From Dinoroseobacter sp049801095 (lineage in GTDB: Bacteria > Pseudomonadota > Alphaproteobacteria > Rhodobacterales > Rhodobacteraceae), in assembly GCF_049801095.1 (NCBI RefSeq), contig NZ_JBNAGH010000005.1, forward strand, positions 220,040 through 284,039: DNA of 64,000 bases. The letters run 5' to 3'. Every line of letters starts with the position of its first letter. Position 1 is the first letter of the stretch. Shown here one piece after another: positions 7,581 through 16,769 of this stretch. The notes beneath the pieces were generated by a model. It saw only the letters and a program-made list of their open reading frames with translations. It was not told where the DNA came from and made no database searches. The translations under genes and the position numbers were made by a program.

Positions 7581-8695
7581 GCCCGTAGGGCCGCGTCGAT
7601 CGCGGCCTGATCAAGCCCGGCCTGACCGATTACCACGAGACGGGTCTCGCGCGCTTCGGATGCGCCGAGGGGGCGGTCGAAATAGGTGTCGATCCGAGGG
7701 CCTACCGCTTGCAGGGTCAGGCGCATGGGCTTGCCCGCCACGGCGGCAAAGCCTTTGAGACGCAGGATGTCATGGGCCTCGATCACGCTTGTGACATGGG
7801 CGGCGAAGGCCGCGGGGTCGGTGATCTCGGGCAGGGTGACCACGAAAGAGGTGAAGGCATCATGGTCGTGGTCATGGTGGTGATGATGCGCGTGATCATG
7901 GTCTTGTTGATGATCATGGTCGTGCGAGTGGTCGTCATGGTCGTGAGGGTGGTCGTCCGCGTGGTGATGGTGGTGATGCACCTCGCTTCGCGCGTCCAGA
8001 TCCGCCTCGGCTCCGATCCCCTGGCCCAGCAGGACATCCACGGGCAGGGCGCCCTGGGTCGCGCTGACCACCTGTACCCCGGCGCGGGCTTCGGATTTCA
8101 GCTTGCCGGTCAGGGCCTCGGCTTCCGCCGGGCTCAGCAGGTCGGACTTGTTCACCACAAGCATATCCGCGCAGGCCACCTGATCCTCGAAAAGTTCCGA
8201 GAGCGGGGTCTCGTGATCAAGGTTCTCGTCCAGCTTGCGCTGGGCATCCACCGCATCGACGGAGTGGGCAAAACGCCCCTCTGTCACGGCCTTGCCATCG
8301 ACCACGGTCACCACGCCATCCACGGTCACCTTGGTCGAAATGCCCGGCCAGTTGAAGGCGCGGACCAGCGGTTGTGGCAGGGCCAGCCCCGAGGTCTCGA
8401 TCACGATGTGATCCGGGGGCGTCTCACGGGCGAGCAACGCCTCCATGGTCGGGATGAAGTCATCGGCCACGGTGCAGCAGATGCAACCATTGCTCAGCTC
8501 CATGATGTCGTCTTCGGTGCAGGTCTCGTCCCCGCAGCCCTTGAGGATATCCCCATCGACGCCCAGATCGCCGAACTCGTTGATGATGAGCGCGATCCGC
8601 TTGCCCTCGGCATTGGCGAGCATGTGGCGGATCAAGGTCGTCTTTCCGGCACCGAGAAAGCCGGTGACGACGGTCGCAGGGATCTTGGCTGGCAT
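7577..8695 (-). CDS. cobW: CobW-family GTP-dependent metal chaperone with His-rich loop
   Basis: 372 residues from the ATG at 8695, which begins MPAKIPATVVTGFLGAGKTT; the 17 in-frame codons before it do not resemble the family. Walker A is at residues 12-19, the CxCC metal site CICC at 71-74, the guanine-specificity motif NKSD near residue 193, and the C-terminal CobW_C domain follows. Between the GTPase core and that domain, about residues 238-278, lies a tract made almost entirely of His and Asp. CobW proteins supply metal to cobalamin synthesis, here presumably cobalt to CobN. The gene follows the cbiM-like gene after a 131-base gap with a hairpin. Confidence 0.93.
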   Translation of the reverse strand: MPAKIPATVVTGFLGAGKTTLIRHMLANAEGKRIALIINEFGDLGVDGDILKGCGDETCTEDDIMELSNGCICCTVADDFIPTMEALLARETPPDHIVIETSGLALPQPLVRAFNWPGISTKVTVDGVVTVVDGKAVTEGRFAHSVDAVDAQRKLDENLDHETPLSELFEDQVACADMLVVNKSDLLSPAEAEALTGKLKSEARAGVQVVSATQGALPVDVLLGQGIGAEADLDARSEVHHHHHHADDHPHDHDDHSHDHDHQQDHDHAHHHHHDHDHDAFTSFVVTLPEITDPAAFAAHVTSVIEAHDILRLKGFAAVAGKPMRLTLQAVGPRIDTYFDRPLGASEARETRLVVIGQAGLDQAAIDAALRA

Positions 8696-8790
8696 GGGAC
8701 ACTCCGGTCTGAAATGCGCGCTCCGCCCGGACGGGGGCGGAGCCATGTGAGGGGCCGAAGGCGCGGGCGCGCTGCGGCTGTGATGAAAGG

Positions 8791-8815
8791 GCCCGGACCG
8801 CGCGGCGATCCGGGC
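8791..8815 (-). terminator. hairpin between the cbiM-like gene and cobW
   Basis: GCCCGGA (8791-8797) and TCCGGGC (8809-8815) pair perfectly just after the permease stop. On the minus strand it is followed by CCTTTC rather than a T run, so it may be a partial terminator or a stabilising 3' stem that lowers expression of the genes downstream. Confidence 0.35.
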
Positions 8816-8826
8816 AAAGGAAAGGC

Positions 8827-9510
8827 TCAGGCGCTGTGCCCGTCATGCAGATGCGGGTGGAAGAGCGCCGAGCGAGAGATGTCGCGCCCGGCCTTGGCCG
8901 CGGCCAGCACGGCAAGATCCGCAAGGGGCTCGATCAGGATCACCAGCATATAGGCGGCCCCAAAGCTCGCGATCGCCGCGAGGTTCTCGGCGCCAAAGCC
9001 CGAGCCATAGAGCGCCCAGAACCCGACCCAGGCCACGACGCCCGCCTGATAGGTGGTCGATAGCTTGAGTGCCTGCACATAGCTCAGATCCACATAGGGC
9101 GTGCCCGGCGCGATGATCCGTTTCGCAAGGGCACTGATCGCAAAGAGCGGCACCAGCAGGGTCGTCACGTTCATGAAGTATTGCGGCAGATCTGCAGGGG
9201 CGAAAAGCATCCCCTGGGCCAGCAGCCCGAGCATCAGACCCAGCGCCGCCGGCGCCGCGCCAAAGAGCAGGAAGAGCGTCGAGCCCAGGATGAAATGCAC
9301 TTCCGAAACCCCGACCGGGAATTTCGGCAGCACTTCAAAGAAGAAGAAAACGGCCAGGGTCGAGGCCGCAACACGGGCGGCAAATCCGGGAATGCGCGTG
9401 GTTTTCAGCGTCTCCCAGGCCAGTTTCGCCGTCCAGACGCCTGCGCCTGCGGCGGTGGCGTAGCTCAGGGCAAGTTTGGCGCCGTTTACGACGCCGGGTT
9501 CGATATGCAT
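8827..9510 (-). CDS. CbiM-like energy-coupling-factor cobalt transporter S component
   Basis: 227 residues with six or more hydrophobic segments. The N-terminus MHIEPGVVNGAK matches the CbiM/NikM family pattern MHIPDG, where the N-terminal amine and His2 bind the metal. A His-containing C-terminus (HPHLHDGH) is also present. Such proteins bring Co2+ through the inner membrane. No CbiN/Q/O partner genes adjoin it, so it is either an orphan component or works with a module elsewhere. A cobalamin riboswitch directly upstream supports a cobalt role. Confidence 0.88.
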   Translation of the reverse strand: MHIEPGVVNGAKLALSYATAAGAGVWTAKLAWETLKTTRIPGFAARVAASTLAVFFFFEVLPKFPVGVSEVHFILGSTLFLLFGAAPAALGLMLGLLAQGMLFAPADLPQYFMNVTTLLVPLFAISALAKRIIAPGTPYVDLSYVQALKLSTTYQAGVVAWVGFWALYGSGFGAENLAAIASFGAAYMLVILIEPLADLAVLAAAKAGRDISRSALFHPHLHDGHSA

Positions 9511-9955
9511 GTCAGTCTCCTTAACCTGTCACACCCGACAGGAACGGTTGCAGTCTGCATGGCTGGTCTCCTGGCTCGCGGGTCGATGGGTGGCACCGGC
9601 CTTCCCAGAGCGCCTGCTCCAGTGGCGTGTCGGTGACCCTCTCCGCATACAGTCGCGGGGGCGGCTGAGGCTTGGGCCCTCCGGGTTGGATCGGGCCGTT
9701 CCACATTCCCATTTGATCCCCCGGGCGCTTGGCGCTGGCACGGGGAACCATGCCCGGCGTTTGTGCGCGCGGGATGCGCGGGGCGTCAAGATCCGAATGC
9801 GCGCGGGGGTGCCGCAGGGGGCGCGGATCATCTTGAAGGCACCGCAATATATCGCGGATTTCGACTTATCCACGACGATATTTGGTGGCGGGATTGACTC
9901 ATGGCCCGTGGGTCGTGACCCTCGGAGGTTGAAGAATCATGTCCGGAGAACACCG
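9511..9955. other. divergent intergenic region: riboswitch plus smc promoter space
   Basis: The 445 bases between the cbiM-like gene (leftward) and smc (rightward) hold the minus-strand cobalamin riboswitch at about 9550-9757 and roughly 200 bases beyond it that must carry both promoters. An AT-richer stretch near 9845-9895 (AATATATCGCGGATTTCGAC) is the best place for them; I could not fix -35/-10 boxes. Confidence 0.5.
9550..9757 (-). promoter_or_regulatory. cobalamin riboswitch
   Basis: Read on the minus strand the conserved blocks occur in order: GGTTCCCCGTGCC, then GGGAATGTGG, CCGCCCCCGCGACTGT, GCCACTGG, GGGAAGGCCGGTGCC, and the B12 box GAGCCAGGAGACCAGCC followed by ATGCAG, about 40 bases before the permease start. 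This is a full cobalamin aptamer. It should lower expression of the cbiM-like gene, and perhaps of cobW through cobN, when adenosylcobalamin is plentiful. Close spacing to the start codon favours control of translation. Confidence 0.95.
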
Positions 9956-12900
9956 ATGCGGTTCAACCGACTGCGCCTGAATGGCTTCAAAAGCTTTGTG
10001 GACCCGACCGATCTCATCATCGGGGACGGGCTGACCGGCGTGGTCGGGCCGAATGGCTGTGGCAAGTCGAACCTGCTCGAGGCTCTGCGCTGGGTGATGG
10101 GGGAGAACCGGCCCACCGCCATGCGTGGCGGCGGGATGGAGGATGTGATCTTTGCCGGGGCCGCCAGCCGTCCGGCCCGGAACTTCGCCGAAGTGGCGCT
10201 GATCATGGACAATTCCGACCGCCGCGCGCCTGCGGGGTTCAACGACACGGACCAGCTCGAGATCATCCGCCGGATCACCCGGGATGTGGGCTCGGCCTAC
10301 AAGACCAATGGCAAGGATGTGCGGGCGCGCGATGTGCAGATGCTCTTTGCCGATGCCTCCACCGGGGCTCATTCTCCGGCACTGGTGCGGCAGGGCCAGA
10401 TCTCCGAGCTGATCAACGCCAAGCCCAAGGCGCGCCGCCGGATTCTCGAGGAGGCAGCTGGGATCTCCGGCCTTTACCAGCGACGGCATGAGGCCGAGCT
10501 GAAGCTCAAGGGCGCGGAGACCAATCTCGACCGGGTCGATGACGTGCTGGAGGCGCTCGCGGCGCAGCTCTCGACCCTCGCGCGGCAAGCCAAGCAGGCC
10601 GCGCGGTATCGCGAGATCGGCACGCAACTGCGGCAGGCCGAAGGGCTACTGCTCTATCGGCGCTGGCGCGAGGCGGATGAGGCGCGGCTCATCGCGGTGC
10701 AGGCCCTGACCACCCGCACCACCGAGGCGGGTGCAGCCGAGACCGCCGCGCGGCAGGCGGGACAGGCCCGCGTCAAGGCCGATGAAGCCCTGCCGCCTCT
10801 GCGCGAGGAGGAGGCAATTGCCGGGGCCGTGGTCCAGCGCCTCCATGTGCAGCGGGACACGCTGGCGGATCAGGAGACGCGCGCCCGGGACGCGATCGAC
10901 ACCCTGACCGGGCGGATCACCACGCTCGAGGCGGATATTGCCCGGGAGGCGGAGCTCAACAAGGATGCGGGCGAGACCATCGACAAGCTCGAATGGGAGC
11001 AGGGCCAGATCGCCAAGGCCACCGAGGGTCATGACGAGAAGCTTGCCGAGGCGGCGGAGGCTGCGCGGGCGGCGGGCGAGGTCCTGACCGATCGCGAGAC
11101 GACGCAGTCGGAGATGACCGAGGATGTGGCGCGTCTTGCGGCCCGGCACCAATCGACCCAGCGCCTCTTGCAGGAGGCGACGCGCACCGAGGCCCGCGCG
11201 CAGGAGCAGGCTGCCAAGGCCGACACGGCCCTTTCGGAGGCGCAGGCGGGTCTGACCCAGGCAGAGGCCCGGTTTGCCGAGGCTGGTACGGCGCAGACGG
11301 CGGCCCAGTCCGAAACCGAGGCGGCCGAGGCGGCTCTCACCGAGGCCGAGGCGCGTCGTAGTGCTGTGCAGGGCGAGGAAGCCGATGCCCGCGCCGCCCG
11401 CTCCGAGGCCGAGGGCGAAGCGACCGCTCTGCGGGCCGAGGTGGGTGCCTTGGAGAAACTCGTGGCGCGCGACCGGGCCGAGGGCGGACAGGTGCTGGAT
11501 GCGGTGACCGCCGCGCCGGGCTTTGAGGCCGCACTCGGGGCCGCATTGGCCGATGATCTGAAAGCACCTGAGGTCGAGGGCGACCGCTCGGGCTGGCACC
11601 TCCTGCCGGGCTATGACAGCGCGGCCACTTTGCCCGATGGCGCGACGCCTCTGGCCGAGCATGTCACGGTCCCGGGCGTTTTGGCGCGCCGCATGGCGCA
11701 GGTGGGGCTCGTGGATCGGTCCGAGGGCGCGCGGTTGCAGCCCGCTTTGCGCCCGGGTCAGCGCCTCGTGTCGCGGGAGGGCGATCTCTGGCGCTGGGAC
11801 GGTCTGGCGGCCCGCGCCGAGGACGCGCCCTCGGCCGCCGCAGCCCGGTTGCAGCAGATCAACCGTCTGTCCGCGCTGAAGTCTGATCTTGAACGGGCGG
11901 AGGCGCAGGCGAGCACCGCGCGGGCCAGCCATGAGGCCCTGCAAGCGGATCTGCGCGCTGCTGCCGACGCCGACCGGACGGCCCGCGAAGCGCGCAAAGC
12001 GGCCGAGCGCAGCTTGGGCGAGGCGAGCCGTGCCCTGAGCCGGGCCGAGGCCGACAAGAATATCATGGCGGGCAAGCTCGAGACGCTCTCGGGTTCGGTC
12101 GCGCGCTACCGCGACGAGGTGCTCGAGGCACGCAAGGCCCTGTCCGAGGCGCAGGCCGCGCAAGCCGGGCTCGGCGATCTGGAAGCCGCGCGCGCGCAGG
12201 TCGAGGCGATCCGCGTCACCGTGGACGCAGCGCGGATGACCATGCTCGCCAAACGCTCCGCCCATGACGAGCTGCGCCGTGAAGGTGAGGCGCGCACCCG
12301 CCGCAGTCAGGAAATCACCCAGCAGATCAGTGGCTGGCGCCACCGGCTGGAGACCGCCGAGGCCCATAAGGCCGAACTGGAGGGGCGGCTTGAGAACAGC
12401 CGTGCGGAGTTGAAAACAGCCACCGCCGCCCCGGGGGAGATCGCCGCCAAGCGCGAGGCGCTGGCCCATGAGATCTCGCGGGCCGAGGCGCGCAAAGCCG
12501 CCGCCGCCGATGCCCTGAGCACCGCCGAGGGTGCTGCCCGCAAGGCCGAGCAGGCGGAGCGGGATGCGGAGCGTGCCGCCTCCGAGGCGCGGGAGGCCCG
12601 GGCGGCCTCCGAGGCCCGGGCGGAGGCCGCTGCCGAGACCGTGGCCCTGGCTGCCGAACGGATCCAGGAGGCGCTGGAGGTCACGCCGCAACAGCTCCTC
12701 GATACGCTCAAGGTCGATGCCGATGGCATGCCCGCTGCCGAGGCCATTGAAGCCGAGGTCAACCGTCTCAAGCGTCAGCGCGACGCCATGGGGGCCGTGA
12801 ACCTGCGGGCTGAGGAAGACGCCAAAGCCGTCGACGAGGAATACCAGACGCTGATCTCGGAGAAGGGCGATCTGGAAGGCGCGATCGGCAAGCTGCGCAC

Positions 12901-13408
12901 GGGCATCTCCAGCCTGAACAAGGAGGGGCGCGAGCGGCTTCTGACGGCGTTCGAACAGGTGAACGAGAACTTCTCAATGCTCTTCACCCACCTCTTTGGC
13001 GGCGGGGAGGCCAAGCTGGTGCTGGTGGAATCCGACGACCCGCTTGAAGCCGGGCTCGAGATCATGTGCCAGCCCCCGGGCAAACGCCTGAGCACGCTCA
13101 GCCTGCTCTCGGGCGGGGAGCAGACCCTCACGGCGCTCGCGCTGATCTTTGCGGTCTTCCTCGCCAACCCGGCGCCGATTTGCGTGCTCGACGAGGTCGA
13201 CGCGCCGCTCGACGACGCAAATGTCACGCGCTTCTGCGACCTGCTGGACGAGATGACCCGGCGCACGGAAACGCGCTTCCTGATCATCACCCACCACGCG
13301 GTGACCATGGCGCGGATGGATCGGCTCTTTGGGGTGACCATGGGCGAGCAGGGGGTCAGCCAGCTCGTCTCAGTGGACCTGCGCAAGGCGGAAACGCTGG
13401 TCGCATAG
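9956..13408 (+). CDS. smc: chromosome segregation protein SMC
   Basis: 1150 residues from the ATG at 9956, the first codon of the conserved MRFNRLRLNGFKSFVDPT. Walker A GPNGCGKS is at 31-38, followed by a long Ala/Glu/Arg-rich coiled coil (about 170-500), a hinge-like globular part (about 510-620), a second coiled coil to about 980, the ABC signature LLSGGEQTL near 1047-1055, and Walker B VLDEVDAPLDD near 1077-1087. SMC forms the ring-shaped condensin that compacts and separates sister chromosomes, with ScpA/ScpB (not in the window). The strong Ala/Glu bias creates long open frames on the opposite strand that are not genes. Confidence 0.97.
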   Translation: MRFNRLRLNGFKSFVDPTDLIIGDGLTGVVGPNGCGKSNLLEALRWVMGENRPTAMRGGGMEDVIFAGAASRPARNFAEVALIMDNSDRRAPAGFNDTDQLEIIRRITRDVGSAYKTNGKDVRARDVQMLFADASTGAHSPALVRQGQISELINAKPKARRRILEEAAGISGLYQRRHEAELKLKGAETNLDRVDDVLEALAAQLSTLARQAKQAARYREIGTQLRQAEGLLLYRRWREADEARLIAVQALTTRTTEAGAAETAARQAGQARVKADEALPPLREEEAIAGAVVQRLHVQRDTLADQETRARDAIDTLTGRITTLEADIAREAELNKDAGETIDKLEWEQGQIAKATEGHDEKLAEAAEAARAAGEVLTDRETTQSEMTEDVARLAARHQSTQRLLQEATRTEARAQEQAAKADTALSEAQAGLTQAEARFAEAGTAQTAAQSETEAAEAALTEAEARRSAVQGEEADARAARSEAEGEATALRAEVGALEKLVARDRAEGGQVLDAVTAAPGFEAALGAALADDLKAPEVEGDRSGWHLLPGYDSAATLPDGATPLAEHVTVPGVLARRMAQVGLVDRSEGARLQPALRPGQRLVSREGDLWRWDGLAARAEDAPSAAAARLQQINRLSALKSDLERAEAQASTARASHEALQADLRAAADADRTAREARKAAERSLGEASRALSRAEADKNIMAGKLETLSGSVARYRDEVLEARKALSEAQAAQAGLGDLEAARAQVEAIRVTVDAARMTMLAKRSAHDELRREGEARTRRSQEITQQISGWRHRLETAEAHKAELEGRLENSRAELKTATAAPGEIAAKREALAHEISRAEARKAAAADALSTAEGAARKAEQAERDAERAASEAREARAASEARAEAAAETVALAAERIQEALEVTPQQLLDTLKVDADGMPAAEAIEAEVNRLKRQRDAMGAVNLRAEEDAKAVDEEYQTLISEKGDLEGAIGKLRTGISSLNKEGRERLLTAFEQVNENFSMLFTHLFGGGEAKLVLVESDDPLEAGLEIMCQPPGKRLSTLSLLSGGEQTLTALALIFAVFLANPAPICVLDEVDAPLDDANVTRFCDLLDEMTRRTETRFLIITHHAVTMARMDRLFGVTMGEQGVSQLVSVDLRKAETLVA

Positions 13409-13449
13409 CATGTGCGCGTCGGGGTCAGCCCGGGCTTGAACTCTGCCGG

Positions 13450-14151
13450 TCAGTTTGGCCGGTAGTCTGGACCGGAGCACGGAAGAAGAAAAACACCGCT
13501 GTTTGGACGGAGTGCGTAGTCCGGTTTACACTCGAACGCATGGTTCAGTTCCACCGCCGCGCCGGGTTTGTCCGGGAACACACCAGAGATGTCGTAGGCA
13601 AAGCTGCTTTGCGGATCATAGGCTCCATGCGGCCATGTCTTGTAGGACGCGATGTAGATCCGGTGATAATAGGCGGCCTTGCTGGGCACGCGCGCCGGTT
13701 CCGTAAAGAAGTGCCGCCACGCTCCGGAGACATGGTCAGACAGGCCGTCTCCGAATTCGGAATTCGGGCGGGCGTCATGGGCGTTCACCCAGATCTCTGC
13801 CAATTGCGCAGACTGGCTCGGGGTCATGCTCTCGAGGCCGACATAACACGTCCCCGATTGGTAGAGCACGGACACGGCGGGATCTGGTGCTGAAACATCA
13901 ATGCGCGTTGCTGTTCCTCCGAATCTCGAGGCAACCGGGTATTGGGAGACGGTGAACCCGGCGCGTTGAAAGTTTTTGAGGACGCGCTCTTTGTTGAGGG
14001 GCTCAGAACACGCCCTGACCGCCTTTTGCGCAACCGCAAAGCTTTGCGGGTCCGCGGGGACGGAGCTGATGAATGTGGGGTCGACCGGGGGGACCGTGCA
14101 TCCGACCAAGGTGAGAAAGGCGATCAAGGATCGCGCCGCGTGCCATCGCAT
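13450..14151 (-). CDS. putative lipoprotein of unknown function
   Basis: 233 residues from the ATG at 14151, preceded by GGAG at a good distance. The N-terminus MRWHAARSLIAFLTLVGC has a positive start, a hydrophobic core and the lipobox LVGC, giving a lipid-anchored Cys18. The mature part contains a few further Cys residues (SGTCYVG, FECKPDY, LLPCSG) that could form disulphides in the periplasm. I recognise no domain. It converges on smc, 41 bases from the smc stop. Confidence 0.75.
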   Translation of the reverse strand: MRWHAARSLIAFLTLVGCTVPPVDPTFISSVPADPQSFAVAQKAVRACSEPLNKERVLKNFQRAGFTVSQYPVASRFGGTATRIDVSAPDPAVSVLYQSGTCYVGLESMTPSQSAQLAEIWVNAHDARPNSEFGDGLSDHVSGAWRHFFTEPARVPSKAAYYHRIYIASYKTWPHGAYDPQSSFAYDISGVFPDKPGAAVELNHAFECKPDYALRPNSGVFLLPCSGPDYRPN

Positions 14152-14288
14152 CCTGCACTCCAATCAAAACAAACCCGGCAACCAAAGATGGTCTTTGGGT
14201 ATCACGCCCGTGCGGTTGCAATCGATGTGACGTAAGCGCTTCTGTCCACTTTGGGAGCTGTCAGCCGGGTTGTGGCCGGGGGAGGTCC

Positions 14289-14999
14289 TTAACGGGCCCG
14301 CAGGCTCGCCCAGAAAAACCCGCCCTCGGGTTCGAGGCGGATGACCGTCCATCCTGACAGCGCAGCGAGCTCCTCGATCTCGTGGGGTTCGGGGTGGAAC
14401 CAGCCGAATTCGGGGCCGATCTCGCCCTCATAGGAGAGGCGGAGTTTCAGCTCACCGCGCCGTCGACCCTCGTCCAGGTTGCGCGCATGATAGGCGAGGT
14501 GACGGGGATTGTCGGTCCCCCGCACATTGATGCCGGTCAGCAGGAGCTGGCCGTCCTCTGCGCAGATCTCCCGCAAGCGGTGCAAGAGGGTTGCGCTGCC
14601 CTCGAAGGAGCCTCCGATCCCGATATTGTTCCCAAAGAGCGTGATATGTGCCGGCACAAACGGCAGCTCCGGCGATTGGTCCGACAGGGCATCGAAGGCG
14701 CCGACTCCGGTCAGCCCCTGCGCCCGGCACACCGCCAAAGCGCCGTCCGAGCTGTCCAGACCGAAGGCCGCGTGGCCATGCGCGCCGAGCCATCTCAGGT
14801 GGCGGCCCGCGCCACAGCCGAGATCCAGAGTCGGCCCGTCGATCAGCCGCAGGGCGGGGGCTTCGAACGCGAAGGGCTCCTCCTGAAAATAGAGGGCCGG
14901 GCTGTGCTCATCCGTCCAGCCATCGTCCCGCAGCACCTTGAGCGGCGTGTCCGTTTGCCCGTTGTAATACCCCAGAAGGGCCTTGCCGAAGATATCCAT
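14289..14999 (-). CDS. class I SAM-dependent methyltransferase
   Basis: 236 residues. The SAM-binding motif I TLDLGCGAGRHLRWL is near residues 57-71, with the acidic loop FGLDSSDGALAVC after it; the later GQLLLTGINVRG and C-terminal WTVIRLEPEGGFFWASL match the end of Methyltransf-type folds. Its substrate cannot be told. It is divergent from the small secreted protein at 15170. Confidence 0.85.
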   Translation of the reverse strand: MDIFGKALLGYYNGQTDTPLKVLRDDGWTDEHSPALYFQEEPFAFEAPALRLIDGPTLDLGCGAGRHLRWLGAHGHAAFGLDSSDGALAVCRAQGLTGVGAFDALSDQSPELPFVPAHITLFGNNIGIGGSFEGSATLLHRLREICAEDGQLLLTGINVRGTDNPRHLAYHARNLDEGRRRGELKLRLSYEGEIGPEFGWFHPEPHEIEELAALSGWTVIRLEPEGGFFWASLRAR

Positions 15000-15169
15000 G
15001 GCCGCAGGCTATCGAGGGGCTGATCCCGGAACAACATCGGGCGCGGCTTGGCCGGGCAAATCGCGGGATGACACCTCCGGAGGCGGTCCTGCGCACGGCC
15101 CTGACCGAATTGTGACGGGAGACTTCGCCAAGACCGGGCTACCATCCAGGCACAGCACTCGGAGGCCCC

Positions 15170-15520
15170 ATGCGATACCTGACACTTGGACTGATTTTCC
15201 TCGCCCTTCCGGCGACCGCCCAAGAATGGGCTGTGCGCGACGGGGACGAGGCCTTGGCGCAAGCAGCCCTGACCGAGCGGCTCGTAGGCCAGCAAATCCA
15301 GTTTTACGACAACGGGATTTCCCGGTTCGAGACCGATGGGCGCTACTCTTATACCTATGATCAGGGCGGCACGGCCTATGGCCAATTCGAGATCGCCGAG
15401 GACGGGCTCGTCTGCATCGATTTTATCAACGGGTTCTCTCGCTGCGACCGCTACGTCCAGAATGGCGAGCGCTTCATCCTGCTGACCACGGACGGGCTGC
15501 GTTTCCCGATCCGGCCCTAG
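15170..15520 (+). CDS. small secreted protein of unknown function
   Basis: 116 residues. MRYLTLGLIFLALPATAQ is a clear signal peptide with cleavage after ATA or TAQ. The mature chain of about 98 residues has a WAVRDGDEAL start, aromatic-rich strands (IQFYDNGISRFETDGRYSYTY in part) and two Cys (LVCIDF, SRCDRY) that may pair in the periplasm. It resembles small periplasmic beta-sheet proteins common in Rhodobacterales. Its stop overlaps by 4 bases the stop of the convergent lytic transglycosylase gene. Confidence 0.7.
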   Translation: MRYLTLGLIFLALPATAQEWAVRDGDEALAQAALTERLVGQQIQFYDNGISRFETDGRYSYTYDQGGTAYGQFEIAEDGLVCIDFINGFSRCDRYVQNGERFILLTTDGLRFPIRP

Positions 15521-16686
15521 AGCTTCGACAGAAGCGCCGCAGTCGGCCAGGCATCGGCGGGCAGGCCCAGACGCTGCTGCTCGGCCTGCACGGCGGCGCG
15601 GGTGCGGGCCCCGAGGATCCCGTCGATCTTGCCGACGTCATGGCCCCTGGCCTGCAGCCGGGTCTGCAGCTGCTTCATTTGCGCGTCATTGAGGCCGGGC
15701 TCCGGGGCGCCCGCGTCAAAGACCGGTGCCCCGGAGAGGCGTGTGGCGAAATAGGCCGCCGTGGTGACATAGACGAAGCTCTGGTTCCATTCGAAGAACA
15801 CATCGAAATTCGGATAAGCGAGAAAGGCCGGGCCTTTGCGCCCCTGGGGCAGGATCAGCGCGGCCTTGAGCCCACTCTGGATCTCGCCCCAGCGCGGGGT
15901 CACCCCCATCCGCGCCCAGTCGCGCCCGGATTTGCGGTGGGTGAGGCCCGTTTCTGCCCAGTTCAGGGTATCGGGGACCGAAACCTCCTGCAGCCAAGGC
16001 TCGCCCTTGCGCCAACCCAGCCCGCTCAGCATGTTCGACCCGCTCAGCAGCGCATCGGGGGCCGAGGTCTTGAGGTAGACATGGCCGTCGCCATCGCCGT
16101 CGATCCCCTTGGTGAGGATATCCTCGGGCAGCATCTGGACCATGCCGATCTCTCCGGCCCAGGCGCCTGTGGTGCGGGCCGGGTCGAAATCGCCCGCCTC
16201 ATAGAGCTCCAGCGCGGCGAAGACCTGCGGGCGGAAAAGCTCGGGACGGCGGCAGTCATGGGCGAGGGTGACCAGCGAGTTCAGCGTGTTGAAATCGCCC
16301 TGCACCGCGCCGTAATCGGTCTCCAGCGCCCAGAGGGCCAGAAGAACCCCGCGCTGGACGCCGAAGCGCGCTTCGGCCTGATCGAAGACCGCGTCGAAGC
16401 GCTCGGCATTGCGGCGGCCATTATCCATGCGGTTCTGGCTGATCACCCGCCGGGCGAACTCGGTGAAGGGCATCTTGAACACGCCCTGGGCCCGGTCCGC
16501 GCGCAGGGTCCGGCTGTCCTGGGCGGCGGTGCGAAAGAAGGCGTCGACGGTGGCTTTGCTGTGGCCCTTTGCCTGCGCCTCGGCCTTCAGCCCGGAGACA
16601 AAGCTCGAAAAGCTGCCACCGCATTGGGCTGCGGCGGTTCCCGTTAGAGCGAGCGAGATCAGGATCGGCAGGATGGTCTGGCGCAT
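15517..16686 (-). CDS. lytic murein transglycosylase (MltB-like) with peptidoglycan-binding domain
   Basis: 389 residues from the ATG at 16686, which starts the signal peptide MRQTILPILISLALTGTAAA. The catalytic domain has the conserved ALWALETDYGAVQG segment, whose Glu is the expected catalytic acid, then GEIGMVQMLPEDI and the GDGDGH repeat typical of MltB-like enzymes. The last 60 residues (LQTRLQARGHDVGKIDG onward) form a PG_binding_1 domain. It cleaves the MurNAc-GlcNAc bond of murein in the periplasm, leaving 1,6-anhydroMurNAc. Confidence 0.93.
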   Translation of the reverse strand: MRQTILPILISLALTGTAAAQCGGSFSSFVSGLKAEAQAKGHSKATVDAFFRTAAQDSRTLRADRAQGVFKMPFTEFARRVISQNRMDNGRRNAERFDAVFDQAEARFGVQRGVLLALWALETDYGAVQGDFNTLNSLVTLAHDCRRPELFRPQVFAALELYEAGDFDPARTTGAWAGEIGMVQMLPEDILTKGIDGDGDGHVYLKTSAPDALLSGSNMLSGLGWRKGEPWLQEVSVPDTLNWAETGLTHRKSGRDWARMGVTPRWGEIQSGLKAALILPQGRKGPAFLAYPNFDVFFEWNQSFVYVTTAAYFATRLSGAPVFDAGAPEPGLNDAQMKQLQTRLQARGHDVGKIDGILGARTRAAVQAEQQRLGLPADAWPTAALLSKL

Positions 16687-16769
16687 GGGGCTCCCCTCAG
16701 GCTGGTCGCGGCGACGGTAGCAGGCTCGTGCCCGACCGCAAGCGCCCAAGGGTTAACGCAGAGCGCGGA

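Noticed and set aside
7863..7980. Tandem CATGG/TCATGGTCG-type DNA repeats, possible repeat array
   Set aside because: They are codon repeats for His and Asp in CobW; the similar stretch at about 22378-22500 is the CbiX tail. Not a CRISPR or satellite.
10646..12691. Long antisense open frame (681 codons) across smc
   Set aside because: It arises from the Ala/Glu-rich coiled-coil coding of smc at high GC. Its translation is a low-complexity Gly/Arg/Leu sequence with no family features.
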